DNA from: Photorhabdus laumondii subsp. laumondii | Lineage (GTDB): Bacteria > Pseudomonadota > Gammaproteobacteria > Enterobacterales > Enterobacteriaceae | Direction of reading: 5' to 3' | Assembly (NCBI RefSeq): GCF_003343245.1 | Contig: NZ_CP024901.1 | Span: 5,022,001-5,086,000 of the forward strand | DNA length: 64,000 nucleotides | Shown: positions 30,438-40,587 of the stretch, piece after piece | Layout of the letters: each line of letters starts with the position of its first letter | How positions within the stretch are numbered: position 1 is the first letter of the stretch | Program-made: the position numbers and the translations under genes | The notes under the pieces: generated by a model | The model's database searches: none | Told to the model about the DNA's origin: nothing | What the model saw: only the letters and a program-made list of their open reading frames with translations

Positions 30438-30683
30438 TCATCGATTTAAATAATAAGAAAGCCCCCATTCTTTATATTGCTGATTAATTTCTTTCACTGA
30501 CATGAGTTTTATCTTGGGGATTGACAAGCTTTCGTAGATTTCAATATGACGTTTTCTGCTTTTGGGTACGGCGAAAATAATGTGATGTATCATCTCCCAT
30601 TTTATGCGTTCTTTAGCTCCGAAAAGACCACCATGTCGGTAACTTTGGAGTAAAGTCCTGTTCATATATCGAGACAAACTCAT
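30438..30683 (-). CDS. Small hypothetical protein, possibly a remnant
   Basis: An 81-residue reading frame that I do not recognise. It is basic and rich in aromatic residues (WEMIHHIIFAVPKSRKRHIE), with no signal peptide or membrane segment. I find no convincing ribosome site before the ATG at 30683 or the next one at 30665. It lies between the SIR2 gene and the HNH nuclease gene on the same strand. It could be a real small gene, a truncated one or chance. Confidence 0.3.
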   Translation of the reverse strand: MSLSRYMNRTLLQSYRHGGLFGAKERIKWEMIHHIIFAVPKSRKRHIEIYESLSIPKIKLMSVKEINQQYKEWGLSYYLNR

Positions 30684-30782
30684 ACGATTTGGATTGATAT
30701 TACAGTGGTATGGAGTTATTCAGATGGGATGGAAAAGGGCGGGAGAGATAATGTGAGAGATTTGGAGAAAAGCGCATGATAT

Positions 30783-30814
30783 AACCATCTAAACATCAAA
30801 ATACCTAGACGGTT
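30783..30814. repeat. Hairpin related to the hsdR terminator
   Basis: AACCATCTAAAC (30783-30794) and CTAGACGGTT (30805-30814) form an imperfect stem with the same left arm as the 27687-27718 hairpin. It lies just downstream of the minus-strand HNH nuclease gene and may be its terminator. Confidence 0.55.
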
Positions 30815-30841
30815 AATACCTGCAACACAAATCGACTTTAT

Positions 30842-31714
30842 CTATGTCTTAAACACCTGAGTCTGATGCCATTCAATAAATCTATCTGCCGGATAGTACT
30901 GACGATTACGCGGAAGATAAAGGCTTTCGCCATCTCTGGCCCAGAACAATTGCTCAACAACCGGACTACGATTGACCCCATCAGAAATTTTAATCTTCAG
31001 ATTCTCGTCTATGCCGATTGCACCTCTATCAAAAGCGGAATGATGAAGTGTGCAAAGTGCCAAACCGTTCTCCACAAGGCAAGGGCCACCAAACTGTTTC
31101 CATTTGATGTGGGCGGCTTCCAGACCGACCAGAGAGCCATCCAGACGTAAATCATAGCCACAAACGGCGCAGCGGTAGTGATAAGCGCGTAAAACCACAT
31201 CACGAAAACGTGGATCACGGCTATTTAACCTCTTGTTAATATCAAAACCTAGTCGCTCAACCAGACTTACCTGAACGCTTTCAGGGAAATGTTCATTGAG
31301 GATCTGTTGTGCCAGTTCATCAACAAGCGCAGGCTGACGGCGCAGTAACTGGAAACTGTCTGAATCAAAACCTCCGGCAACCTGATACTCAATCAGCTCT
31401 CGTTTTGGCGGTTCCTTGCTTCCCCGACGTGGTGTGCAATGTTCTGCATTTTTCAGTTCCCAAAAGCCATCTCTCCGTAAACGCCAGAAAGGCATTGAAG
31501 GATAGTGTTCTTTGCGGCTGGGGCCAAAATCAGTGAGTAATTGTAATAGTGGTTGATGGATTTCATCACCGTATTTAAACAATTGCCCATGACCTTTTTT
31601 GTACTCAGACAACACATACAATAGCAGTAATGGCTTATGTGGTGCGCGTTGATCGCCTTTACGCCAGACGGTGAGTTTTGATATCGCTGTTTGCAGTGCT
31701 GCGAGTGAAGTCAT
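30842..31714 (-). CDS. HNH endonuclease, probable phosphorothioate-dependent type IV restriction enzyme
   Basis: A 290-residue protein in two parts. The N-terminal region (residues about 12-110), with WRKGDQRAPHKPLLLLYVLS and PFWRLRRDGFWELK, matches the sulfur-binding domain of ScoMcrA/SprMcrA-type enzymes that recognise phosphorothioate-modified DNA. The C-terminal HNH nuclease has CAVCGYDL, the His in LEAAHIKWKQFGG, and NGLALCTLHHSAFDRGAIGI. Such enzymes cut foreign DNA carrying Dnd-type sulfur modification. That fits a host lacking dnd genes, although only this window can be checked. It stands alone, with no methylase partner, as expected for type IV. Confidence 0.85.
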   Translation of the reverse strand: MTSLAALQTAISKLTVWRKGDQRAPHKPLLLLYVLSEYKKGHGQLFKYGDEIHQPLLQLLTDFGPSRKEHYPSMPFWRLRRDGFWELKNAEHCTPRRGSKEPPKRELIEYQVAGGFDSDSFQLLRRQPALVDELAQQILNEHFPESVQVSLVERLGFDINKRLNSRDPRFRDVVLRAYHYRCAVCGYDLRLDGSLVGLEAAHIKWKQFGGPCLVENGLALCTLHHSAFDRGAIGIDENLKIKISDGVNRSPVVEQLFWARDGESLYLPRNRQYYPADRFIEWHQTQVFKT

Positions 31715-31846
31715 AACTATTAGCTAAACTGGTGAATGAACTGCGATCATGCTCGCAAAAGTGAATAAGTTCAATACTTAGTTGATGCTGAGTATTCATA
31801 CTGCCAACAAACCCGGTTATATTAAACTAGGTTTGTCAGCAGTCTG

Positions 31847-31874
31847 GGATATCTAACATTAAAGTTAGATATCC
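31847..31874. terminator. Terminator hairpin after the ABC-3C-like operon
   Basis: GGATATCTAAC (31847-31857) and GTTAGATATCC (31864-31874) form a perfect 11 bp stem with a 6 nt loop, 38 bp beyond the ATPase gene stop. The T-rich side is on the plus strand. Confidence 0.65.
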
Positions 31875-31911
31875 TTTGCTCTTACTCAGAAAAATCCTAG
31901 AGTAGATTATA

Positions 31912-33897
31912 TTACAAACTCCAAGAGCGAGGTATCAAGCCATCTCCTTCATCCTTCCAGCACGCGGCTTCACATGTATTTTTTACTTGCCCCCATATTG
32001 ATTCATCAGCATGCTCAAGCACTATTACTTGAAAAAAATAGTTATTTTCTTCAATTGCGACTGCCAACATTTCAAAAATTCTCCGTGTAGCGACAACATC
32101 ATTTTGTCTGGTTATCTGGAGACTTTCATCTTCTGCCATTACATCTAATATATTATCTCCGGAAGCAGCACTAGGGAAATAAACTTGACTAGGCTGATCA
32201 ATCACTAAAAAGCTAAACGGAGGAAGACGAGTACGATCTTTATGAGATAGAAATTCATGCAAAGCTAAAAAGACAGATAAATGATATCCCATCCAATTAG
32301 CTCCACTGCCGACTTCCCATAAAAATTCATTTCTTCTATCATTATCTACATTAAAACATAATGTTAACTCATTTTTGTCAAGTTTAATATTGCCTCGACG
32401 TTCAAGCCTAAAATTATCAGCATACTTTTCTATAAGTGAATTTATCTCTTGGTAAACAATATATTCTGTTCTGCTTTTATTAGACTGAAAAAAGAATTTC
32501 TCTATTTCATTGAATTGATCATCTAATTCTTTTATTTTCTCACTTATATCATCAGTGTTATTTACTTTTTTAAGTGATGATAATGTTTCTTGGATACGCC
32601 CAATTAAAACATATACTTTATTCATGGAATTGTTGGTAGATTTATCTATTTTTTCTAGATTAAATTTTTCCTTGCGGATTTTTTGAAGTTTATCTTGCTG
32701 AATTCGTAATTCTTTTTTTAATTTATCAATTTCTTTATCTGCTATGGGGTTTTCAAAAAGAACCTCGGAGATAGAGTTAATCCGGGAAATTTGTTTTTCA
32801 AGATTATCAACAACTGTTGATAATATATTTGTTTTTGATCCACATGCGATACATTCACCTCCTGGAGACAAATTATTCTTAAGCCAGTCAAATCCAACAA
32901 TATGCTCTTTTTCTTTCTGTATTGCCTGTGTAAAACCTTGACCTCTGGAAAATAGTTGCTCATAGTTTCTGATTTGGATCCGTAATGTATCAATATGCTG
33001 TTGGATCTCCTCTCCTTGAGCAACAAGTGCTTTTAAACGCCTATTGGTATACTCATAATTAGGAGTACCCAATAGATCACCGATACGCCCTTCAGTATAT
33101 ATATCATTAATGTAATTTAATGATTTTACTTTAGCATCAGTATCCTGATTTTCTGTTTCTGATAATAACCCCAATTCCACACATGCCTTCCATAGGCGAT
33201 CAACATCAAAAGCCCAACTTGACAACGCTTTTTTGTTTACCTCTTGCTGTTTATATAGTGAATCTCGCTGCTTCTGTATATCTATACGCTCTTTCTCTCT
33301 AATCATATATTGACGATCAATAATGCCTAATGCAAACGGCATTACCCTTTTTAGTCTTTCTTTATTCTGGTAAGAGTCGGCTTTAAAAAATAGAGTATAT
33401 GGATTAGCCACAATATGTTGTGGCAAGTAATTAAAAGCAGCCATATCTCTGTAGGAAGCTCTTCCATCAAATCCAGTTTTTTCGTTATTTTCAGACAGAG
33501 GGAGATCAGTCAGATTAACAAGTTGATTAAATTTATTTTTAAAAACAGCATCTGAATGAGTTGAAGTAAGAGTCAAAGGAAGTTCTTCAGGATAAGGGGA
33601 AAGATGGTACTCATTGCTAACCGATCTTTTACTGGGTGTTTTCCTTGCTATAAGATATTTATACCCTCGAATATTAGCTTTAATCGCAAACCACATAACA
33701 GACTCTCGAATAATACCTACAGGAATAGCACACTTGCTTGCTCCAAGACAATAATCAATTATTGATATAATTGATGATTTTCCTGTGCCGCTAATCCCAT
33801 GAACTATATTTATTTTATCGCTTTTAAAGGGGATTACCCGAAGATTATTATTGGGATTAACAGGCCAAAGTATTAATGCATCAATAGTGAATTTCAT
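31912..33897 (-). CDS. DUF3732 ABC/SMC-like ATPase of an ABC-3C-type system
   Basis: A 661-residue SMC-like ATPase. Walker A is in IVHGISGTGKSSIISIIDYC (about residue 35). A long coiled-coil middle carries a zinc-hook-like GGECIACGSKT (about residue 350). The C-terminal half has SGANWMGYHLSVFLALHEF as the likely signature region and Walker B in FLVIDQPSQVYFP (about residue 567). The C-terminal region matches DUF3732. It is the last gene of a tight three-gene operon (2 bp gaps) with a small middle component and a larger effector-type protein, the layout of ABC three-component conflict systems. A role in phage or plasmid defence is inferred from that layout and the neighbourhood. Confidence 0.82.
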   Translation of the reverse strand: MKFTIDALILWPVNPNNNLRVIPFKSDKINIVHGISGTGKSSIISIIDYCLGASKCAIPVGIIRESVMWFAIKANIRGYKYLIARKTPSKRSVSNEYHLSPYPEELPLTLTSTHSDAVFKNKFNQLVNLTDLPLSENNEKTGFDGRASYRDMAAFNYLPQHIVANPYTLFFKADSYQNKERLKRVMPFALGIIDRQYMIREKERIDIQKQRDSLYKQQEVNKKALSSWAFDVDRLWKACVELGLLSETENQDTDAKVKSLNYINDIYTEGRIGDLLGTPNYEYTNRRLKALVAQGEEIQQHIDTLRIQIRNYEQLFSRGQGFTQAIQKEKEHIVGFDWLKNNLSPGGECIACGSKTNILSTVVDNLEKQISRINSISEVLFENPIADKEIDKLKKELRIQQDKLQKIRKEKFNLEKIDKSTNNSMNKVYVLIGRIQETLSSLKKVNNTDDISEKIKELDDQFNEIEKFFFQSNKSRTEYIVYQEINSLIEKYADNFRLERRGNIKLDKNELTLCFNVDNDRRNEFLWEVGSGANWMGYHLSVFLALHEFLSHKDRTRLPPFSFLVIDQPSQVYFPSAASGDNILDVMAEDESLQITRQNDVVATRRIFEMLAVAIEENNYFFQVIVLEHADESIWGQVKNTCEAACWKDEGDGLIPRSWSL

Positions 33898-33899
33898 AA

Positions 33900-34382
33900 T
33901 TAGTTACCCAGAAGAAGACGATAAATGGAAGGTGTATCTACACAAGAAAACCAGTTTGCCAATCGTGTTATGGTTTGAACCATTTCTTTAGGAAGCAACT
34001 TATTTATTCCTCCCGGCCATTTTGAGAAGTTTGTTGCAAACCGCGTTTCACCGTGTTCAATCAATCGCATTAGCAAACCAGAGGAAACAGCTAAATTCAG
34101 CCCCTGAATGGAGGCTCCTGCATATTCTGAAACACGTTGCGCTAAGTTAGATTTAATCAAAAGTGATTCCTGTACTACGGCAATTAGAGGTGTTGTTCTT
34201 TTCTTTTTTTTGATTGATTCCCGACTGACTTTATGCCATACAATAGGAAGTACAAGTAATAGTTTCATTAAATCAGGATGATCATCATTCACAGAACAGC
34301 TCTCATATTGTTCTACAAAATAGACAAGCAGAAAACAGGCGAGTGAACTGTTATTAATTATATTGCTATCTTTATAAATCAT
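33900..34382 (-). CDS. ABC-3C-type middle component
   Basis: A 160-residue protein with no recognisable catalytic motif. It is mostly helical, with SLACFLLVYFVEQYESC near the start and LAQRVSEYAGASIQGLNLAV in the middle. Its size and position between an SMC-like ATPase and a larger protein are those of the 'middle component' of ABC-3C systems, thought to bridge the other two. It has an AGGAGA ribosome site and lies 2 bp from both neighbours. Identification rests mainly on context. Confidence 0.7.
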   Translation of the reverse strand: MIYKDSNIINNSSLACFLLVYFVEQYESCSVNDDHPDLMKLLLVLPIVWHKVSRESIKKKKRTTPLIAVVQESLLIKSNLAQRVSEYAGASIQGLNLAVSSGLLMRLIEHGETRFATNFSKWPGGINKLLPKEMVQTITRLANWFSCVDTPSIYRLLLGN

Positions 34383-34384
34383 AA

Positions 34385-35593
34385 TTATTTCTCCTTAATC
34401 TTCAGGAAATCATTATGCCAGTGTATAAATGTTTCCTTTGAAGGGGAATTGGCTAAATCGTGGTAATTTCCTGTCGTAAAATAAAGGTTCTCAGTTCGTT
34501 GACCAGCCAGTGAAGCCGTATAATTGGGATCCGTTGTATCAGTATAAATTTTCTTCAACATATTCAATTTTTGGCTATTTCCTTCTGATTCCAGTCCAAG
34601 TTCAATGCAATCTTTAATTTGTAACCAACGATTATAAAGTACATCATCACGGGCTCGCCATGCTGAAAGAGGAATTTCACCTGCCTGTTGTAATCTGACC
34701 CTTTCAGCATAAAATGCCCAATAGTGCTCTAATGCTCGATTACACATCGTTGTACTTATATCAATATGTTGAAGTTGTTTGATAAATAAATGCTCTGCAT
34801 TATCTTGCTTAAGATAATTTTTGAAAGCGGTTTGGAAAAAAGGTTGCTCAGTAAAGTTTTTACGTTTAATTAGACTTATTTCAGAATTCAAGAGATTAGC
34901 AAAAGGTTCTTTAGTCAGCTCGACAGGTTGTTTAACTTTCCAAGCAGTATTACATTTGTCGATCATAAATCCAAACAACGTCTGATAGATATTATCTCCA
35001 TGTTCCTTTACTTCAGATGGTAAATGTAGTAACTGAATTGTAGCTTCCTTTGGGGAAATACCAGAAGCCGTTCCATGACTATCAAGAAGTTCTATATTTT
35101 TAATCAGGAATATTAACTCTTCATCAGAATAAGTTAACACTTCCTCTGCAATAGATTTAACTTTCCCCGTAATTTTTTTCGCCTGTTCTTTTAACATTGC
35201 TAAAGCAGTATTAATCTGCTCTTCACTTTTCGCTTCAGAAAGAAATACTACAAGATTTTTTTTATCAATAATTCGGTTCGTGACTAAACAATAGGTAACT
35301 TCGTCATATCTTTCACGGGTTACTTTCATAGCATCCAGCCAGATATGCAAGGTATGCCACAAATTCTTGCTACTGTCCTGATAAGGCTGAGCTCTGGTAT
35401 CTAAACTATGTTTATCCTGTTCGAAAGTAATGCTTGGTAATCCACTAGCTAATATAGCCTCCTCTACCACATCATCTACTGTTTCTATCCCAAATACAAC
35501 AGAATTATGTTCACTTGAGAATATGCGATATAAGGCACGCTCGAACTGATACAGGAAACCGATAAGTTTTGAACTAGCATCTTGGGTAATCAT
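34385..35593 (-). CDS. ABC-3C-type effector/C-terminal component, possible nuclease
   Basis: A 402-residue protein, first gene of the three-gene operon. The N-terminal part has the order GFLYQFERALYRIF, an acidic FGIETVDDVVEE strand, then ITFEQDKHSL. This resembles a variant PD-(D/E)xK nuclease core (E, D, then Q-x-K) of the kind seen in Cap4/DUF4297 defence nucleases. The rest is helical, with ALEHYWAFYAERVRLQQAG, SAWRARDDVLYNRWLQIKD and a C-terminal YTASLAGQRTENLYFTTGNYH region typical of ABC-3C C-terminal components. The nuclease reading is my inference from spacing and context; I would not call activity certain. Confidence 0.68.
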   Translation of the reverse strand: MITQDASSKLIGFLYQFERALYRIFSSEHNSVVFGIETVDDVVEEAILASGLPSITFEQDKHSLDTRAQPYQDSSKNLWHTLHIWLDAMKVTRERYDEVTYCLVTNRIIDKKNLVVFLSEAKSEEQINTALAMLKEQAKKITGKVKSIAEEVLTYSDEELIFLIKNIELLDSHGTASGISPKEATIQLLHLPSEVKEHGDNIYQTLFGFMIDKCNTAWKVKQPVELTKEPFANLLNSEISLIKRKNFTEQPFFQTAFKNYLKQDNAEHLFIKQLQHIDISTTMCNRALEHYWAFYAERVRLQQAGEIPLSAWRARDDVLYNRWLQIKDCIELGLESEGNSQKLNMLKKIYTDTTDPNYTASLAGQRTENLYFTTGNYHDLANSPSKETFIHWHNDFLKIKEK

Positions 35594-36010
35594 TAGCTTA
35601 TTTCACATTCTGTACAAAAGCCATTGAAAAACTACTTACTTAACTTATGTGGATGGACAAAAACTAAACCTCACCACAATCAGAAAGATATTCAAACTCA
35701 GATTAATACAACATGCAATACATTATTGTTAATATGTTTCCTAGGTTGGTCATAGATATCTCCTGCAGTAGACTTTAGCATCCACTACTACTGGTACATA
35801 TAACCAACTTATCACCGATTTTGGCTCTGTCAGGTCTGATATTATCTTCTTACAGACATACTCATCAACGTAGGTAGTAATGTTATAACTTTAATGTCAA
35901 TGGCAGCACTCGAACCAGAAGTAATTTCTGAGGCATCTCCCATCACGTAAACTTGGAGGAGTGGGAATAACGTAGATAACCGAAGTAAATTCTGCCTTTA
36001 TATTTCATAA
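35594..36010. other. Non-coding gap upstream of the ABC-3C-like operon
   Basis: About 417 bp with no supported gene. It should hold the operon's promoter and probably marks the right side of the argU island. I found no copy of the tRNA-Arg 3' end here. Confidence 0.4.
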
Positions 36011-36137
36011 TATACCCAATGGATTTCAAAATGCATCGCGGCGGCAAGGGGGTGAATCCTCGGGAGCATAGATAACTATGTGACCGGAGTAAGTGAGTAC
36101 AGCCAACAAAGAGGCAACTTGAAAGATGACGGGTATA
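36011..36137 (+). repeat. ERIC element (diverged copy)
   Basis: Full length, but with more substitutions than the other copies (for example GGGGGTGAATCCTCGGGAGC and GACCGGAGTAAGTGAGT), which suggests an older insertion. Confidence 0.9.
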
Positions 36138-36384
36138 TCTTCAGTTATGTGGTAATGACCATTAGTGTCAATAGCCATAAATGATTTCAGTATTCTGTGA
36201 TTGTTCTCCGACTCTGCCAGCTTCCAGTACCAGTGATGAGCTGGCACAACAATATGTGCCAATATGTTAGCGAAAATAAGCATGGGTCCTAATACTACAG
36301 CCGTACTTACTTCTCTCAATAGAAAAGACACTCATAGAAAAGCTTAATTCATGCGGTTTCTCAGAGTTGTGAGTATCAAGGGAA

Positions 36385-36690
36385 ATGCAACTTTCTGGTA
36401 TCTACGGCTGTAGTACTAGAATCCAATTTAGTTATATGGATAGCGACGGTGAAAAATATTTAAGTAATAAAGGTAATGATATTAATCTTGGCGCAACAAA
36501 AACTACTGACCCAGGCGATCTTGGTGTTCCTGATGGAGCGATGATTTTTATGCATGTGTCTGTAGTATGGGGAAATGATAATGAAGCTCGTCAAACTTTT
36601 TTATACAAAAAAGGAAGTCAATCGACTGCGAGTTATGTTATCAGTGGTACAACATTAAATAATAATCTCGGCTTGATCGATGTTGCGTAA
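36385..36690 (+). CDS. Small protein of unknown family, paralogue of the 40190-40519 gene
   Basis: A 101-residue protein. From RIQFSYMDSDGEKYLS to the end it is clearly paralogous to the protein encoded at 40190-40519; shared pieces include DPGDLGVPDG, VVWGNDNEAR, FLYKKGSQ and SGTTL-N-LGLID. The first 11 residues differ completely from the paralogue and no good ribosome site precedes the ATG, so the 5' end may have been replaced and the gene may be silent. Alternating hydrophobic and polar residues and many Gly/Asp turns suggest an all-beta fold. I do not recognise the family and assign no function. Confidence 0.55.
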   Translation: MQLSGIYGCSTRIQFSYMDSDGEKYLSNKGNDINLGATKTTDPGDLGVPDGAMIFMHVSVVWGNDNEARQTFLYKKGSQSTASYVISGTTLNNNLGLIDVA

Positions 36691-37028
36691 TACATATAGG
36701 TCCTCTATTTATGAGGGCTTGTTCAGTGAATAACTCCCAAGAATCTCATTACTTAACCGATACTTTACCAGCCAGTAGAACTATGTTGGATATTATGGAA
36801 CTCGCAATGGTTGGTGCAAAGTTAGGTTATTTCTCCACAACCCGCCTTTTCCTGAAAGGACATCTGTGACCATGACAAATCATAGTTTCCCAATTATCTC
36901 TAGTACGCTATTTTAAAAACATGTATTAATGTTAAAATTTTTGTACCATTTCTACAGAGGCGAAATCATATTCTTAACAAACTATTACAAAGATATCTTC
37001 GCTGATAACCCGATTGACTTTATTAATC
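36691..37028. other. Non-coding gap
   Basis: About 340 bp between the small paralogue and the ERIC element before frmA. I see nothing in it that I can support. Confidence 0.4.
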
Positions 37029-38307
<1,279 letters not shown>

Positions 38308-38429
38308 GCTGTTTTACGGGAGTTAAAAACCGTGCTGTGACAGGCGGTTTTTAATAAAACAGGAAACGATAACCCTAGGTTTACCGTCAAATGAGTAAAC
38401 CTGTAGGTAGGTTTTACAGAGGAAAAAGA

Positions 38430-39278
38430 ATGGAGAGGATTGAACGCCACACTTGTTTTGGGGGATGGCAGGATGTTTATCAGCATGAATCGACCGTGCT
38501 TGACTGCACCATGAATTTTGCTGTCTACCTTCCTCCTCAGGCTGAACATCAGAAATTACCGGTGCTGTATTGGCTCTCAGGTCTAACATGTAATGAGCAG
38601 AATTTCATCACAAAATCAGGCGCTCAACGCTACGCTGCCGAACAGGGTATTATTCTCGTTGCCCCAGATACCAGCCCTCGTGGTGAGAAAGTTGCAGATG
38701 ATGACGCCTATGATTTAGGTCAGGGAGCCAGTTTTTACCTCAACGCAACACAAAATCCTTGGGCGCCGCACTACCGTATGTATGATTATGTGGTGTCAGA
38801 GCTACCAATACTGATTGAAGCACACTTTCCGGTAACAACCGCTCGGGCCATTAGTGGTCATTCGATGGGAGGCCACGGCGCACTGATGATCGCACTACGC
38901 AATCCAGATCGTTACCACAGCGTATCGGCCTTTTCACCGATTGTTGCTCCTTCTCAAGTTCCTTGGGGAGAAAAAGCTTTTCGCGCTTATCTGGGCGAAG
39001 ATCGTGACACATGGAAAGCCTATGACACAATCGAGCTGCTGGCTAATAACGCCGAGCCATTGCATATGTTAATTGACATCGGTACCGATGATCCGTTTCT
39101 TGAAGAGCAACTACGTCCTGAACTGCTGAAGGATGTATGCGAAAACACAGGACATCCCTACACACTGAACCTGCGCACTGGTTATGATCATAGCTACTAT
39201 TTCGTCTCCAGTTTTATCGGTGAACATATCGCATATCATGCCAATGTATTGAAGGAGATTTGTATTGATAATCAATAA
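38430..39278 (+). CDS. fghA: S-formylglutathione hydrolase
   Basis: A 282-residue esterase-D-type serine hydrolase that releases formate and glutathione from S-formylglutathione, completing formaldehyde detoxification. The nucleophile is the Ser in ISGHSMGGHGALMIAL, the Asp lies in DIGTDDPFLEEQL and the His in GYDHSYYFVSSFI. The N-terminal LPVLYWLSGLTCNEQNF is a family hallmark. The start is the ATG at 38430 after an AGAGGAAAAAG ribosome site. It lies 122 bp after frmA on the same strand. Confidence 0.96.
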   Translation: MERIERHTCFGGWQDVYQHESTVLDCTMNFAVYLPPQAEHQKLPVLYWLSGLTCNEQNFITKSGAQRYAAEQGIILVAPDTSPRGEKVADDDAYDLGQGASFYLNATQNPWAPHYRMYDYVVSELPILIEAHFPVTTARAISGHSMGGHGALMIALRNPDRYHSVSAFSPIVAPSQVPWGEKAFRAYLGEDRDTWKAYDTIELLANNAEPLHMLIDIGTDDPFLEEQLRPELLKDVCENTGHPYTLNLRTGYDHSYYFVSSFIGEHIAYHANVLKEICIDNQ

Positions 39279-40189
39279 ATTACATACGAATCCATTAATA
39301 TTTTTACGATAAAAGGATGACTAAACCAATACACGGGTGGTCATTTAGTCGATTTGATACAAATTCAGACAAAAAAACCTACGTTAATAAGGTATTAAAG
39401 AAATTTTTTACTCTATTTACTTTGGGTCAATCCTGTAGAGTAGGCCGCTGATTTGAAGTGAGTTCTCCAGCGGCATCCCATCAACCCCCTGCAACAACTT
39501 TATGAAGAGTTACTTGAACAACTTAAAAGGGCAGAAGATATTAGGAAACAGACTTTTCATCGGCGACAAAATGGAACATAAGATTCTTTATGAATAAACT
39601 GAATAATCGCCAACGTCAGACATTGGGATACTAAACACTTAATGAATTATTTTTAAATCAAAAAAATTATCTTATAGTATTAGATAAAGTCATTTTCACT
39701 TATTTATAAAAATATATAGATTTTAATTAAGCATTAAGAGACAAATTATTGTCATAAACTAATGAAATAATCGACTGAGAAAAAATCAAGATGGAAAAAT
39801 ATCTAATAATTCATTAAATAAATACGAAATCATTTATTCACAGCGTCATGATGTTGCAATTACTATTATAAAAAAACATTATAAATTGAAATCATTACTA
39901 ATCAAAACAATAAAGTCATTTTGTATAAAAATAAATATCTCATTTTATTGTGTTATAAAGAAAAAATAGGAACCATATTACATATCTAATGAAAGAAAAT
40001 TACTTATTCTGGTACTTGTTAAAATAATTTTTGTTTTTTATAAAACACACATAACAATTATTTGTCCTAGTGGTTTTAATGTGTTATTTATTCCACTCGT
40101 TAAGATTTATTTTTTATTTAACACATCTTAGACGACTTACTTATTTGAATAGCTAAATGTTATTAGTTTTTTCTCAAAAGGAGACTGTA
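39279..40189. other. 0.9 kb AT-rich non-coding stretch
   Basis: No supported gene. A possible hairpin CCGCTG...CAGCGG occurs at about 39451-39474. The right end must contain the promoter of the small gene at 40190; its composition is strongly AT-rich. Confidence 0.45.
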
Positions 40190-40519
40190 ATGACATTGCA
40201 AGAAATTGGCAAGATGAGTCTTAAAAACTCAGGTGGATTCGTTGCTAGAATCCAATTTAGTTATATGGATGGCGACGGTGAAAAGCATTTAAGTCAGCAA
40301 GGTAATAATATTACTCTTGGATTAACAGATACTGTTGACCCTGGCGATCTTGGCGTTCCTGATGGCTCAACAGTTTTTATGCATGTATTTGTAGTATGGG
40401 GAAATGATAATGAAGCCCGTAAAGCTTTTTTATACAAAAAAGGAAGTCAAGTACTTGCCAGCTACAATATCAGTGGTACGACATTAAGCAATGATCTTGG
40501 TTTGATTGATATCTCGTAA
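40190..40519 (+). CDS. Small protein of unknown family, intact paralogue
   Basis: A 109-residue protein starting at the ATG at 40190, which has a strong AAAGGAGA ribosome site; the longer frame from 40157 has none. It has no signal peptide, membrane segment or cysteine. The sequence alternates Gly/Asp turns with short hydrophobic strands (FVARIQFSYMDGDGEK, VFVVWGNDNEARKAFLYKK, GTTLSNDLGLIDIS), which suggests a beta-sandwich. A diverged paralogue lies at 36385-36690, on the other side of frmA-fghA. The long AT-rich upstream region and strong translation signal suggest a well-expressed product. Family and function are not recognised; a lectin-like or toxin-like role would be speculation. Confidence 0.75.
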   Translation: MTLQEIGKMSLKNSGGFVARIQFSYMDGDGEKHLSQQGNNITLGLTDTVDPGDLGVPDGSTVFMHVFVVWGNDNEARKAFLYKKGSQVLASYNISGTTLSNDLGLIDIS

Positions 40520-40545
40520 TACATACAAACCCACCATATTTAAAT

Positions 40546-40587
40546 TGTCCCCCTATGTACGGATTGAAGTCCAACATTTGGGGGACA
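40546..40587. terminator. Possible terminator hairpin after the small paralogue
   Basis: TGTCCCCC (40546-40553) and GGGGGACA (40580-40587) form a perfect GC-rich 8 bp stem with a 26 nt loop, 27 bp after the stop codon. There is no T-run, so the role is uncertain. Confidence 0.4.

Noticed and set aside
36026..36331. 101-residue minus-strand frame near the diverged ERIC element
   Set aside because: Its C-terminal third is ERIC sequence. The first 65 residues (with LIFANILAHIVVPAHHWYW) could be a relic but match nothing I know.
20022..37028. Search for a second copy of the tRNA-Arg 3' end (attR)
   Set aside because: No convincing copy was found by eye, so the right border of the island is not defined by an att site.
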